From Laguncularia racemosa (Eukaryota; Streptophyta; Magnoliopsida; Myrtales; Combretaceae): a stretch of 64,000 nucleotides of DNA. The stretch is taken from NCBI GenBank assembly GCA_037954665.1, contig JBBMOL010000281.1, forward strand, positions 434,001 to 498,000. Reading direction: 5' to 3'. This document shows, one piece after another, positions 24,436 to 35,906 of the stretch (the first letter of the stretch is position 1; each line of letters opens with the position of its first letter). The notes beneath the pieces are model-generated. The model worked only from the letters and a program-made list of their open reading frames with translations. It searched no databases and had not been told where the DNA came from. The position numbers were made by a program, and so were the translations under genes.

Positions 24436-25035
24436 TAAGTTATATTTCTCTCAACATGGCTATGTTGGAGGCCGTGTAACTTAACATGGGCTAATACATA
24501 ACCATGTCAAAGGTTGTGTATCTTTCTATGAGTTTTGGGTTCAACATGGTTGAAGCATAATCGTGTAGATCGGTTGTATGTCTCTCGGTATGCTTTGCCT
24601 TCAACATAGTTAGAACACGGCTGTGTAGACAGGTCATGTGTTTTTCGGTATGTCCTGTATTCAATATGGTCGAAACACGACCGTGTAGACAGGTCATATA
24701 TCTCTCGGTATTTTCTCACAAACCCTAATTTCTTTATTCTAGTATAAAATCTTAATTGAAATTCTTGTATAAAATCCTTACTCTTGTAATTGAAATTGAA
24801 CCACACTGTTTTCCCTTAGTCGCCTTTAGGTTCTTGTAGAGAGCATCTCCAAAGTATTCTTTTTGTTTACTGATTAAAATGACAAAAAAGAGGAATGTTA
24901 GGTCAATTGAGGCTTAAATACTCCTTTTTGTGAAATGTCTAAATTGACTATCAATTTTTATAAAATCCCTACTCTTAGCCTTGGTATTTATGTTATAATA
25001 TTATATTAGAATTATAAAAAATTTTAGGTATTACA
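24436..25035 (-). mobile_element. Reversed gypsy LTR, right portion
   Basis: It carries the family's CACGG/CGTGT phrases and ends ...ttttaggtattaca, the mirror of an LTR start TGTAATACC. It is probably the continuation of 20956-21681 beyond the Tat/Ogre-type insertion. Confidence 0.5.
24481..24720. repeat. Four tandem 60-bp units with CACGGxCGTG palindromes
   Basis: Units start at exactly 24481, 24541, 24601 and 24661 with no length change. Each opens with t(t/c)aa(c/t)atgg-like sequence, holds a (ca)cg(g/a)c(t/c)gtgtag core and then tctctcggta. Minus-strand open frames here simply repeat a short peptide phrase and are not genes. Confidence 0.85.
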
Positions 25036-25169
25036 TATATATATGTGGAGAATTCTTTAATTGACTGTCATGGTGATTGGATATAGATTGCGGAGTTCAG
25101 TAGATTATGAGCCTCACTTAGTGAGGACATGTGACAGGCTGTACTCGCTTCGGATTTTGAGGCGTTACA
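25036..25169 (+). mobile_element. Forward gypsy LTR end fragment
   Basis: It reads gagcctcacttagtgaggacatgtgacagg...ttgaggcgttaca, parallel to the LTR end at 59640-59702. It stops at the ...GCGTTACA terminus and is followed by degenerate gypsy coding sequence without a visible primer site. Confidence 0.5.
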
Positions 25170-26290
25170 TTGTGTGCCTTGGTTATCGATGACGGTAGTT
25201 GTATCAATGTGGTGACTTCTTTCTTAGTGGAAGGATTGAAGCTTCCAACTATTAGCTACCTTAAACCCTACAAATTGCATTGGTTGCATGAAACATAGAG
25301 TAGTGTATGTAACTTAATAAGCTTCGATTCCTTTCTCTATTAAAAATCTTTTATGAAGATGAGATACCATGTAATGTGATACCTTTATGTGCTTCTCACA
25401 TTGTATTGGGAAGACCTTGGTTATTTGACTAATGGATCCTGCAAAATGGTAGCCATAACGCAGATGTAGTTCTAAAGGATGGTTATAAGATAGTTTTGGC
25501 ATCTTATGATTCCAAAGTAGGTGCAAGAAGTTTAATCCTAGTTAACCAAAAGCCAGTAGAAATCATTATTTGTGGCTAAAAACTAAAAGTGATTCAATAA
25601 CATTGTTAATGCTAGAGATCCCTCATTTATGTTCCAAGTTAGGTATATTCTAGAAGTGGTTAGTTAGAATATTGTTCCATAGGAAATCCGAGGGTTGTTA
25701 GAGGAGTTTTCTATTGCACTTCCTAAGGAATTTCCTAAGGGGTTTCCTTTTGTGAGAGGTATTGAACATAGTATTGACTTAATGGTTAGAGCATCATTGC
25801 CTTATTATCTTGCTTTTAGGATGAATCTAAAAAGAAGCTAAGGAGTTAAAGTAACGTGTGAATGAATTGATTGATAGAAATTATTTTAGAGGGCATAAGC
25901 CCATGTGTGGTACCCACACTTGTGGTTCTAAAGAAGAATGGTTCATTGCAAGTGTGTATGGGATAGTAGAGCTATAAATAAGATCACTATTAAATATAGA
26001 TATCATATTCCACATTTAGATGATATGTTGGATGAAATGCATGTGCATGGGTATTATCAAAGATAGATTTATCATCAGATATGTATAAGGCCTAGAGATG
26101 AGTGAAAGACTACTTTCAAGACAAAATATGATCTCTATGGGTAGATGGTCATGCCAATTGAATTAATAAATGTACCAAGTACATCCATGAGACTTATGAA
26201 TCATATTTTGAAAGCTTTCACTGGTAAGTTTATTATAGTTTATTTCAATAATATTTTTTATACAATAGTAACCTAGATAGTTGTTAAAAG
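25170..26290 (+). pseudogene. Degenerate Ty3/gypsy protease and reverse transcriptase
   Basis: 25184-25300 reads VIDDGSCINVVTSFLVEGL then LKPYKLHWL, the protease-like segment of the same gypsy group as the element at 50648-55048. RT remnants follow: VVPTLVVLKKNGS near 25915, NKITIKYRYHIPHLDDML near 25985, and finally a FIIVYFNNIF segment at about 26228, where the two catalytic aspartates have become asparagines. Many stops are present and gag is missing. It is cut at 26291 by a Tat/Ogre-type LTR that starts just after the RT active-site region. Confidence 0.75.
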
Positions 26291-28290
26291 TGTAGACACC
26301 CCATTTTGCCACCTTGAATCCTAATTTTTTACTCTTTTAGTTAAAATTAGATAAAGCCCTAAAATTAGGAAGATGTTAAAAAATATAAAAAAATAGAAAA
26401 TTTGAAAAAAGAAGAAGATAAAAAGTGAAAAAAAAGAAAAAAGATTACAAAAAAGTAGAAAATGGAAAAAAAAGGAATAAAGTTAGATAATTAGAAAAGT
26501 ACTAAAGATTTGAAAAAATAAAAAAGTTTTGCAATGGTCCATTTGGCTCATTTTTGGGATGGACTTAATTTTTCAAGGTTAAAAGCAATTTTTGAAGTCA
26601 AAATATGTATATATGATTTGACAAAATTAGAATTTTTTTAGCAAAAAGGGTCAATTTTATTAAAAACTACTTTTTTCAATTTGAGTTCAGCTTACTCATT
26701 TAATAAAGTCATGAAAAATAGAATAATTGAAGTTGGTTATAGCTTCAAACGGTGCCTTGGTCAAATTTAAATTACTTATTTTATAAGAAAATGAAGTTTC
26801 AAGTAAAGCTTAGCACTAGAAAAAACCGAGCTTGTAATTATATAAAATTGGGCTATTTTTTGAAAAATGATTTTAAGGAAAATTATAAGTAATGGGATCA
26901 ATGATTAAAGTCAAATTCAATTAGAGTATTGAACTTTCAAGTGGTTAAAATAGAATATTAATGTTATCTAAGTAATTAAAATATAGAATCAAATTTTCAA
27001 GTGATTAAAATAGATAATTAACATAATGTTGAATGGTTTAAATAGATGATCCATTATTGTCCTATAAACATACTAATTTAATATTGTTTGTAATAGCACC
27101 ATAATGGGATCCCTTGTTTGTACTACTTAGTGTAACAATCCTCTATTTTAACTACTTGAAAGTTAATATTTTATTTGAACTTGATCTTAAATATTGATCC
27201 ATTCACTTGTAATTTTTCAAATAATTTTACATATGCATTCTAAATTCACAAATTGTATACGAGGACAAGTCCATTATTCATAACCAAAGAGGCTTAGGTT
27301 GATTTTTAAGGCTTAAAGTTAATTAGGCCTTTTCAAACTAGATAAAAATATAACATGATGCGAGACCAAACTAAGAACAGAGTTTATCCAATTGTTTGGA
27401 CGCATGATCATCGGGTTGGAGAGCTAATAGTTATGAGGACACGTGATTATGACTAGATTAAGGGAAAAAAGTTGATACCTTTATATTTTTAACCCGATTT
27501 CACTTAATTTTTTTATCAAACTAATTCAAACAAAAATAGGAATTAGTAGGGGATGTGGAACACAAATAAAAGGATATCAAATTTGAACAAATTAATAACG
27601 AAAAGGGCATTGAAAGTAGACTCAAAGTTTGAAAAAAAAAATAGAAACTACATATATGAACCTGATCTTCTAATTCAAATTAGAGGTAATTCTTGCATGT
27701 AATATTCAAACTAATTACATATTTGAGACAAGTAAAGCTTTTAGATAACAATTGCACCTTTTAATTCCATAAATTTTGACAAAAATCTTATCAACTTTAG
27801 ACTCAAAGACTCATTGAGTCAAACATATACCCATTTTTATAAATATTTTATTTTTATTGAAGTTAGGGTTACTTGGAACCAACATTGCAATACCATAAAT
27901 AGAGGTTTAGAAGACTTGTTTGTATCTCACCAAGAAGTGATTCTTTGAACTTTTGGAGTTTTTCTCTTTCTTTAGATGATGGTGGGATTAAATATTCTAG
28001 ATCTCATTTGTTATAGCTTAATTGAAGCATCATTTTTGACAAAGAACTATGTAGAACATAACAAAATATTATAGTTGCATAATAGGTTTCTTAACCGTGA
28101 GTAGTTAAGTAATAAGCAAAAGCTTATATTCACAAGAGTACTTATACTCTCATGCACACATTGTAATCCCTTGTATATTCAATATTAATGAAAGTGTGTG
28201 GTTATTTAATTACGATTCTACGAAGAATATTTTATCATTATAATTATTTATTTATCCATGTGTAAAAATATCATTAGTTGGATTATAATT
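26291..28290 (+). mobile_element. Tat/Ogre-type LTR-like sequence, forward
   Basis: It starts TGTAGACACCCCATTTTGCC. A TATA-like ccATAAATAGAGG at 27892 and a following transcript-like region (tctcaccaagaagtg...) occupy the same relative place as in the other LTRs. I found no primer site at its right end, and no tRNA-like module. The right border is set by the copia LTR and is uncertain. Confidence 0.5.
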
Positions 28291-28296
28291 AGTTAT

Positions 28297-28454
28297 TGTT
28301 AGAGATTTGATATAAAAAGACTTTCATACTTTGTTATAAGTAGTTAGTTATAGTTGCATTACTTCAAGAATATAGATTACTTTGTCTCTTATTTCTTTCT
28401 TCTTCTTGCTTTGTTTGCTATTTCATTCATGGAGGTAAACACTAAATTTCTACA
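28297..28454 (+). mobile_element. Ty1/copia 5' LTR (158 bp)
   Basis: It begins TGTTAGAGATTTG and ends ATTTCTACA. The primer site follows with no gap. A short LTR of this form and the ...CTACA / TGGTAT junction are typical of plant copia elements. The matching 3' LTR was not found in the window. Confidence 0.65.
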
Positions 28455-28472
28455 TGGTATTAAAGTAACGGT
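28455..28472 (+). other. Copia primer-binding site
   Basis: TGGTATTAAAGTAACGGT is a mutated form of the initiator-methionine tRNA primer site TGGTATCAGAGC... used by copia elements. Confidence 0.65.
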
Positions 28473-28539
28473 TCATTGATTACGCTATTTTCGCAGTTCT
28501 TTTGTTGATTTTTTTGATTGAATTACATCATGAATAATT

Positions 28540-29230
28540 AAGTTGATCAAAATCAAGTAGATAATGTTGTATTCAATCCACTATATATATATATTAGGAT
28601 CGGACAATCCTAGCATGACTATAGGCAATATAATCTTTAATGGATTGAATTTTCTAGCTTGGAGCAAATCCATAAAGATAGGATTAAGTGCGAAACTTAA
28701 ATTAGATTTTATCGATGGATTGATTTCGAAGCCTTATCAGAGTTCATTGAATTTTGTCAAGTGGTTTCAATGCAACTATATGGTTTGTTGTTGCATTTTG
28801 AACTTTATGTTGAGTGAATTTTTGTAGAATTACCTTTATACTTATTTTGCATTGGAATTACGGAGTGAGTTGATTGATCAATTTGGTTAGGGTAATGGTC
28901 CTCTCATTTTTTAGTTGCAGTATGAAATTAGCAATTTAAAGCATTTGAATCAATCTGTTAGATCATATTATAACAAGTTAAAAAGATGCTAAAATAAACT
29001 TCAAGCTTTACAATGTTATCTTTCATGTGAGTGTGGGTGTATGGATTATTGTACTTGTAGACTTACAAACCAAATTAATTCAATTTGTGATTTTCAAAAG
29101 TGCGACTGCTAATGAAGGAATCACGATATTTTTATTCCTGGATTTAGAACTTTAGTCGAGGAAGTTGCCTGCTTGATTAATCAATATATAACCTTCAAAA
29201 GTGTCTATAATATAGATGAGTTAAACTAAT
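28540..29230 (+). pseudogene. Ty1/copia gag remnant
   Basis: 28564-28827 is open. After a non-coding looking start it reads a copia Gag N-terminal segment: SDNPSMTIGNIIFNGLNF, then W-S-K-S and LSAKLKLDFIDG. Downstream, with stops, come QYEISNLKHLNQSVRSYYNK and KLKRC-type segments (28920-28995) and a CECGCMDYCTC block, as in copia Gag. Protease, integrase and RT are absent, so the element is truncated. Confidence 0.75.
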
Positions 29231-29239
29231 CTTTCATAT

Positions 29240-29775
29240 CTATTTATATTTATTCATTAATGATACTATATAAATTTTTATTTTTACCACTTACTATCCT
29301 TTTGTTAATAACAACGTTTGACTATTTATAGCTTTTTTTTTTTTTTTTCTCACTTAAACCTCTTCTCTACCTATTTTTGCGGGTATTAGCAATTCATTTC
29401 TTTAGTTACGTGTCTCAAGATCAATGTTTTATTGGAAGCACTTTGCTTGTCGAGCAATTGTAAATGACACGAATACTAATGTCCGATATTGTGATGATTT
29501 TTAAAATCTATCATTCCCGTTGTATCGCCGGAAACCGGCGTAAAAAGAGTGCGCTCTAGCAATTTTCATTTGCCGGAGTCGAATTTGACTTTTGAAGTGT
29601 CATGAGGGCCACATCATCATCAACATAATAAATTCTATCAGAACAAACTCTCTTACTTTGATTGAAAACAAAAATATAGAAAAGTCAACGGTGAGCTACA
29701 ATTAAGTTTGGCGTCTAGCATAGAAGATTGATTTTCTGTAACATCCTGAACTATAGAAAATCTTTTAGTCTAGAA
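29240..29775. other. Intergenic, no gene seen
   Basis: Between the copia remnant and the PGDH 3' end I see no coding frame or RNA gene. A T-rich tract lies at 29331-29350. Confidence 0.5.
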
Positions 29776-29777
29776 TG

Positions 29778-29783
29778 TTTATT
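29778..29783 (-). terminator. Poly(A) signal of the PGDH gene
   Basis: AATAAA on the minus strand, about 100 nt past the stop codon, is at a suitable distance for the 3' end of the transcript. It is the first canonical signal after the stop. Confidence 0.5.
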
Positions 29784-29883
29784 ATTTATGAATTATCGAC
29801 GCGGAGAATCTGGTCAACTTAGATGTCACTTTGATATTCTTCAAGGATTTGGTCCCAGCAAAGGATTTTTTATTCCTGAGACC

Positions 29884-32800
29884 CTATAGATCGAGGAACA
29901 CAAATTCATCAATGGCTGCTACATCCCCAATCTTCTTGAGTGTCTCCGTTTTCGGTTCTTCATCCACACCGATAGCCATTATAGCCTGCTTCCGATAAGC
30001 GGTTCGTCCCACACTCATGAAGTTCACGTTAACATTATCCTCACCAAGTATGGTTCCAACCTGCCCTATCATGCCTGGTTGGTCAACCTGCTTGCATAAT
30101 ATAAGGTTCCCTTCCAGACTCACATCCACCCCAAATGATCCAATACTGGTAAGCCGAGGAATCCCATGTTTCACCTTGCCTCCTACGCTGATTTCTTCAT
30201 TTGTAACCGCACTCGCGAATTTCGATTCTACTTTGCTGATCTTCACCAGAATAGAGTCTACAGGGGATTCTGGAGAAGTGTCAACAAGTATAATCTCCTC
30301 CCTGATGCGGAGACCTTTCTGCTTGGCTGTGTAATCTGCATTAACTAGATTGATAAAGCAGGATGATATCGGTTCAATGATGCCTTTGATGATCATGGCA
30401 CGGAGAAGTCTAGTGTCGAGATCATTTCCGTTTCTGCCTGCTTCATAGACTACCTTACAGGATTGAATTCCACTTCCACCAGCAACTAATTGCACCGCTA
30501 ATCGGCCTAACTTTTCAGCTAGCACAACATAGGGAGCCAATTCCGATAGGACCTGAAATTTTGATCGTGAAGTTAGCATCATCTTAGAGCCGGAGGAGGG
30601 CAGTTTCTAATTTCTTGGATACTATGTTATTCAGCTTACCTCAGGAGGAACCATTGGAGCATTAACTGCAGTTGCGGATAGTTCTCCATTCAATGCACCT
30701 ACAACGGCTTCTGCTATTTCAATAGCCACCCCTTCCTGTATCCATTGCGTTTAGGTAAGCCATAATAGTTGAGATAAAACAAGAGACATCTAAAAGGTAG
30801 TTTCGTACCTGGGCTTCCTTCGTACTTGCTCCAAGATGAGGTGTGGCTGTAACTTTGTGATGTTTCACTAACTTGCTATCTTTAGATGGGGGCTCCTCTG
30901 TAAACACATCAAGCGCCGCCTGCTTGGCACAAAAGGAAGAACACGACTTAAGTGAATATAGAGAAAAACTACCAAGAAAAATCATTCTCTACTTGCGGAA
31001 ATGTCTAGATCCATCAATTCTTCCCAAAGAAGTAAAAAATGCATGATGTACTAATGCCGGAAATAGTGCTAAGGCAAAGTTAGCAAATTCTTATATAACT
31101 TCTTGTACCTAACCAAGAGCATGGTTGGGATGTAAGATGGGATTGTACCTGTGCTACTACTCCACTATCAAGAGCCCTCACTAATGCATCTTCATCTATA
31201 ACTCCTCCCCGGGCAACATTGATTATGTGAATCCCCTTCTTCATTTTAGAGAATGTTTGGTCATTGAATATTTTTGAAGTAGTAGGGGTGAGGGGCATAT
31301 GCAGTGAGATAAAATCTGCAGTAGCAATGGCTTCATCAAAGGATACCAACTCCACACCCATAGCTCTAGCTCTTTCAGCGGGGGCATATGGATCATGCGC
31401 AATGACATTCATTCCTAGACCTTTTGCACGTCTTGCCACTTCTGATCCTACTTTTCCAAATCCCATTACCGCTAGTGTCTTGTCCACTAGAGAGACACCG
31501 ACGTATTTGTTGCGTTCCCATTTTCCTTCATGAATTATTCAGCAGTTAGTATTAGCAGTAATAGAGTTTTTATTATACACTATGGTAAGACATTAGTGTC
31601 TTACTATGAGAACAAGCGTTACATTTTAGTCATCTATGTTGTGTATTTTTTCACAAGAAACCTTCATAACCACAATCTCCATAAAAGAGACAAGTTCCAT
31701 TACTAAGCGGCAGAAACTCAATTGGGGCTTGCTAATTGGAGAAAGTGGCTCATAATCGACTTTCTGCAGCAAGTTGTTGTCATATTAAGGCTCATAAGAT
31801 GCAATAAATTTTTCATTGTATAGCGAAATGTTCAACAATACGCAACTACTACTGGCATATGCAAATTAAGAACTCCGAATAAACAAAGAAGTTAAAGACA
31901 AATTACTCTAATCATTGATGGGCAACAAGATCTATATTTTGTTTGACGAAAATGCTTTGGATATTTTCTTAAGCAATTTCCTCCTTCGCCTCTCTCCCAA
32001 TCTAGAAACACTCGCATCATTTTTCAGAAACACAACCTGCAGCACATAAGGTGTATTTGAAGACTTAAATCATTGATTAATATGTTATTTGGCATTAGCA
32101 TTCCCACCATCAAACAATGATATCTAAATACCCTAGGAAGCTACTAAATATAGCAAAAACAGATTATACCTATCAAATGGCCACAGAAATCATCTCGGGA
32201 ATCAATTTGTGAAGCAAATCTAGAATAAATTTCAAACGTCTTAATACCTTTTCTTGTCGGATTTCATAGACGTGCAGCATGTGATACTACAAAAGACACT
32301 TTCTGAATATGAACTACAAAGATGAATACACTGCCTAAATAAGGTTGCTCCATGGTGAAATGGCAACATATGTCCAGTGCTCCCATGGGGCTGTAACAAC
32401 CATTTTGGAGGTCGTGGATCAACCAGGTATTTCTGCTAAAACAGGTCTTCATCGATCTAATATCACTATTTTTGTGATCTTAGGATTTACCCTAAAATCG
32501 AGGAAATAGACCTTCGATTCTGAATTGGAGGTGCAAATATAAGAGACATGGTGGGACTCAAGACTTCAAGCTAAATCAATTCTGGAAAATTAGAACATCA
32601 CCATCCATGTAAATTTTTAAGTATCTTAGCACATAAAACAAGATTAATATGGCTAATCTACATTAGATAACTTTATGTTCCTTTTGCAATATAATAAATG
32701 TTACCAGCTTTCATAGAGGCATCAGCGTGGGCTACATTCCTTGCCATAGCTGTAAGCAGGGCAACTCCATGCTCGGCCGCTGCAACGGTGTTGGCAGTCG

Positions 32801-33356
32801 GCGCATTGACAACCAAGCAGCCAAATTCAGTAGCTGCCTGCAGATCCACATTGTCAATGCCAACACCGGCACGTCCTACAACCTTCAATCTTCCCTTGGC
32901 AGCCTCAAACACCTGTCTTGTCACCTTTGTACCACTCCGGACAATCAAAGCATCGTAGTTAGATATTTTAGAACATAAATCTTCAGGAGAAAGATCGTAC
33001 AAGCATTCCACATTTCCATAGTTCTTCAGAACCTGAAGCCCAGCCTCTCCTAGTTTCTCGGATACCAGGATTGTTGGCTTCTGATCAGTGTCTGAGGAAT
33101 CTGCATCACGTGACTTGTTTACAGGAGTCTTCGATGGTTCGGCAGCTTTCAGGACATTGGTAACAACCAAAGAACGGTTCTTGCTGCCGTGTGAAACGTA
33201 GGATGTGCTTGCTAGTTTCACATGAGCTGGTGTTGGGACAGTGTTACTAAGGAAGGACAAAAGGTTGTGTTTCGATTGGTTTGCAGAAGAATTAGGGGAG
33301 GGAATCGAAGATGTGAAAATTGCTTTGATGGTGGAAGAAGAAGAATACGTAGCCAT
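29884..33356 (-). CDS. PGDH: D-3-phosphoglycerate dehydrogenase, chloroplastic (5 exons)
   Basis: This enzyme oxidises 3-phosphoglycerate to 3-phosphohydroxypyruvate with NAD, the first step of the phosphorylated serine pathway in plastids. Exons (minus): 33356-32705, 31525-31149, 30919-30809, 30735-30640, 30552-29884. All four introns are GT-AG (1179, 229, 73 and 87 nt). The total is 1905 nt, 634 residues plus TAG. Residues 1-80 are Ser/Thr-rich and suit a plastid transit peptide. The substrate domain begins near 93 (KPTILVSEKL). GRAGVGIDNVD lies near 168-178, the Rossmann loop GFGKVG at 239-244, catalytic Arg323 in VARGG, Glu352 in EEPP and His371 in TPHLGAST. The exon 5 part holds the intervening domain and a C-terminal ACT domain (from about 560, VDVSLEGNLILC). 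Motifs, reading frame and length (family about 600-625) all look intact. Start chosen: the only Met before the transit peptide, just after a TATA-box-led leader. It is the one complete host gene here. Confidence 0.97.
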
Positions 33357-33452
33357 TCCTGGTTAATGTTAGATCTCTTAGTCTATGTTTTCGGAGAGGT
33401 GCTTCTTGTTCATGTTTGTATCTGAAGTAATAGTTTTTCCCGGATGTTTTAC

Positions 33453-33460
33453 TATTTATA
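33453..33460 (-). promoter_or_regulatory. TATA box of the PGDH gene
   Basis: TATAAATA on the minus strand, 97 nt upstream of the ATG, predicts a leader of roughly 65 nt. No other TATA-like site lies closer to the start. Upstream the sequence soon becomes plain AT-rich intergenic DNA. Confidence 0.6.
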
Positions 33461-33479
33461 GCATCCAAATTCTCGTGTA

Positions 33480-34145
33480 GTATAAATTATATTACACACA
33501 CAATGCACCAGGTCAGCATTCTTATTTGAAATGTCAATCCACTAGAAATATTCAAACTAGCATTTCCTTTTATTAATAGCTAAACTCTAAATATAAGCTT
33601 TCTCTGAGGTTATTTTGGGAAAATTATTAAAATAAGTCATTGATATATTTTTAAATCTCAGTTATATTTCTAATACAAGTATTTACTTTCTAGTAATCAC
33701 AGCAATTGTTGTTAGCCTTTTTTGTATTGCCATGCACAACATTGAAAGACTTGAAGGTTTTTTTTTTTTTTTTTCCTTTGATTTCTTCGTATTGAAAATA
33801 TTAAGTAATAACTTCATAACCGTACATGTTTGTATAAACAATATTACTTTACTTTTGTTCCCGGAGAGAGCTATATGAATCCTGTAAATTGCATATAAAA
33901 TCATTTGAGTAATTACATAATATATTACACATATGTCACATTATAAAAGTTATGCATGATAATAAAATAACATAGTATTTATAAATCATTAAAGCTATAA
34001 TGTAATAGCATATTTAATTCATATATACTAGTAGATGTGCACTCATATTACAAGTGTAAAAAAGTTATTTGTATTGAGATGACATCTCTTAAAACATGAA
34101 AAATTACCTAAATTAAATTGTATGCATGGAAGATGATTAATGAAA
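33480..34145. other. AT-rich upstream region of PGDH
   Basis: I find no coding frame or clear element here. A 21-nt poly-T/A tract is at 33756-33774. The promoter of the PGDH gene is expected here, and a solo LTR starts at 34151, about 0.8 kb from the ATG. Confidence 0.5.
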
Positions 34146-34227
34146 TAAATTGTAACGCCCTAGAACTTGGGGCACTACAACCCATCACGTGCCCTTATAG
34201 GATAAAGTCATATTAAGACCTTAACTT

Positions 34228-34972
34228 AGCTAATACTTTGTAACATGTAATAACTATTACTCACAATTAAAATAATTTATTTGACAATATTCATAATGCT
34301 TTAAATAAATCTCATTACAAGCCACCAAATTCTTGTAAGCTAATATTAGTGCATCATTCTTAATTAGAGTCTAAAAATAGTTGAACTTTTAGAAATTTAC
34401 TAGCCTATCATACTCTGATAGAAGTCACCATGTCAATACATGTAAAGAATTTAAGTTTCTTTCTTTACCCAGTCGTCATAGTATTAAAAGTAATCTACAT
34501 CGCTACCATCTGGTGCATATGACCCTAGGTTTTTATCATAGGAAGTATGTTAATTAGTGCCTACAACTAAAAAAATGATTCTCAAAGAGTGAGCTAATGC
34601 CTAATACTTTGTAATCTGCAATAACTATCACTCACAATCGAAATAATTTATCTGATGATATTCATAATGCTACAAGTAAATCTCATTACAAGCCACCAAA
34701 TTCTTGTAAGCTAATCTTGGTGCATCATTCTTAATCAAAGTCTTAAAATAGTTGAACTTCTAGAAATTTACTAGCCTATCATAATATAATGGAAGTCACC
34801 ATGTCAGTACATGGAAAGAATTTAATTTCTTTCTTTACCCAGTCGTCATAGTATTAATAGTAATCTATATTGCTCCCATCTTGTGCATATGACCCTAGGT
34901 TCTTGTCATAGGAAGTGTGTTCATTTGCGCCTACAACTAAAACTAATGATTCCCAAAGAGTGAGCTATTGCC
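34228..34972. repeat. Tandem duplication inside the solo LTR, period about 372 bp
   Basis: Unit 1 (34228-34599) and unit 2 (34600-34972) match nearly throughout. Examples are cataatgctttaaataaatctcattacaagcc against cataatgctacaagtaaatctcattacaagcc, and both end in the GTGAGCTA(A/T)TGCCTA block. The part duplicated includes the same LTR block that is duplicated at 14168-14975. Confidence 0.9.
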
Positions 34973-35906
34973 TAGTACATATAGCCCACAAACACATGCA
35001 CATGATCAAGCATAACTTAAGTCACATATATCAATACAATAATATAAACATTTAAATAGTAGTTTATTATTTCATTTAGACCATAGAACAATAAAGGAGT
35101 ACTTATAATCTCGCCAAACGATATATATATATATATACACTTAATACATAGTATAGTGTTGGGAACTGCTACTATTGCCCCCCACCACCCATGAGTCCCT
35201 AAATCTACTCAGATAATTTCAATGCATGACTCCATTAGGGATAGTGTTATACAAAGATCATCGAGGTACCTCCTAAGGATATGCCACTATAAGCCCCTAA
35301 GCCAAGCCAAGCACAACCAACAAATAACTTAATCAAATCCAATACTAATTATTCTCGTTCCACAACTAACCTAATAATTACAAGTAACAAACAAGATTAC
35401 ACATACCTGAAAATGCGATCTTAAGCACGACTTGTCATTGACTAATAGCTAAATTGTAATATGTCAAAATATAAAGAATTAACTCTTAGTACTAGTCTAG
35501 GTATTGCCTAAGTTACTCAATTTTATTCACTTAATTGTTAGAGGATCACTTCTCTTACTCTGATGGAAATTCTAAGGTTATATTAGGTGTTTAGGTTTAA
35601 CATGATTCAAATAAGATGAAAAGAAATCGAGTAAAACAAATTTCTTATTGTATATGACCATGCATTAGGCTATGTACTTTGGCATGATAGGGTACACGGT
35701 CATATATTATGGTTGTGTACCTTTTTATGGACTTTCACAATTTAACATGCCTAAGTACACGAGTGTGTATTGTGATTGTGTATCTTTTTTTACACATTTG
35801 AAATTTTATACGGGTAGATATATGGGCATGTACTACACTATTTCATCACGAACCACTTTCCTGCTTCTCCAACTTGCTCTTCAACCTAGTTTCTATAAAT
35901 TTAAGT

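Noticed and set aside
24491..24806. Minus-strand frames with repeated TCLHGRV-like phrases as a repeat protein
   Set aside because: They are a consequence of the 60-bp tandem repeat, whose period is a multiple of three. They lie inside an LTR and no start or splice context was found.
30017..30348. Plus-strand frames opposite the last PGDH exon
   Set aside because: They are antisense shadows of the PGDH coding exon. The same applies to 31264-31533 and 32698-32978.
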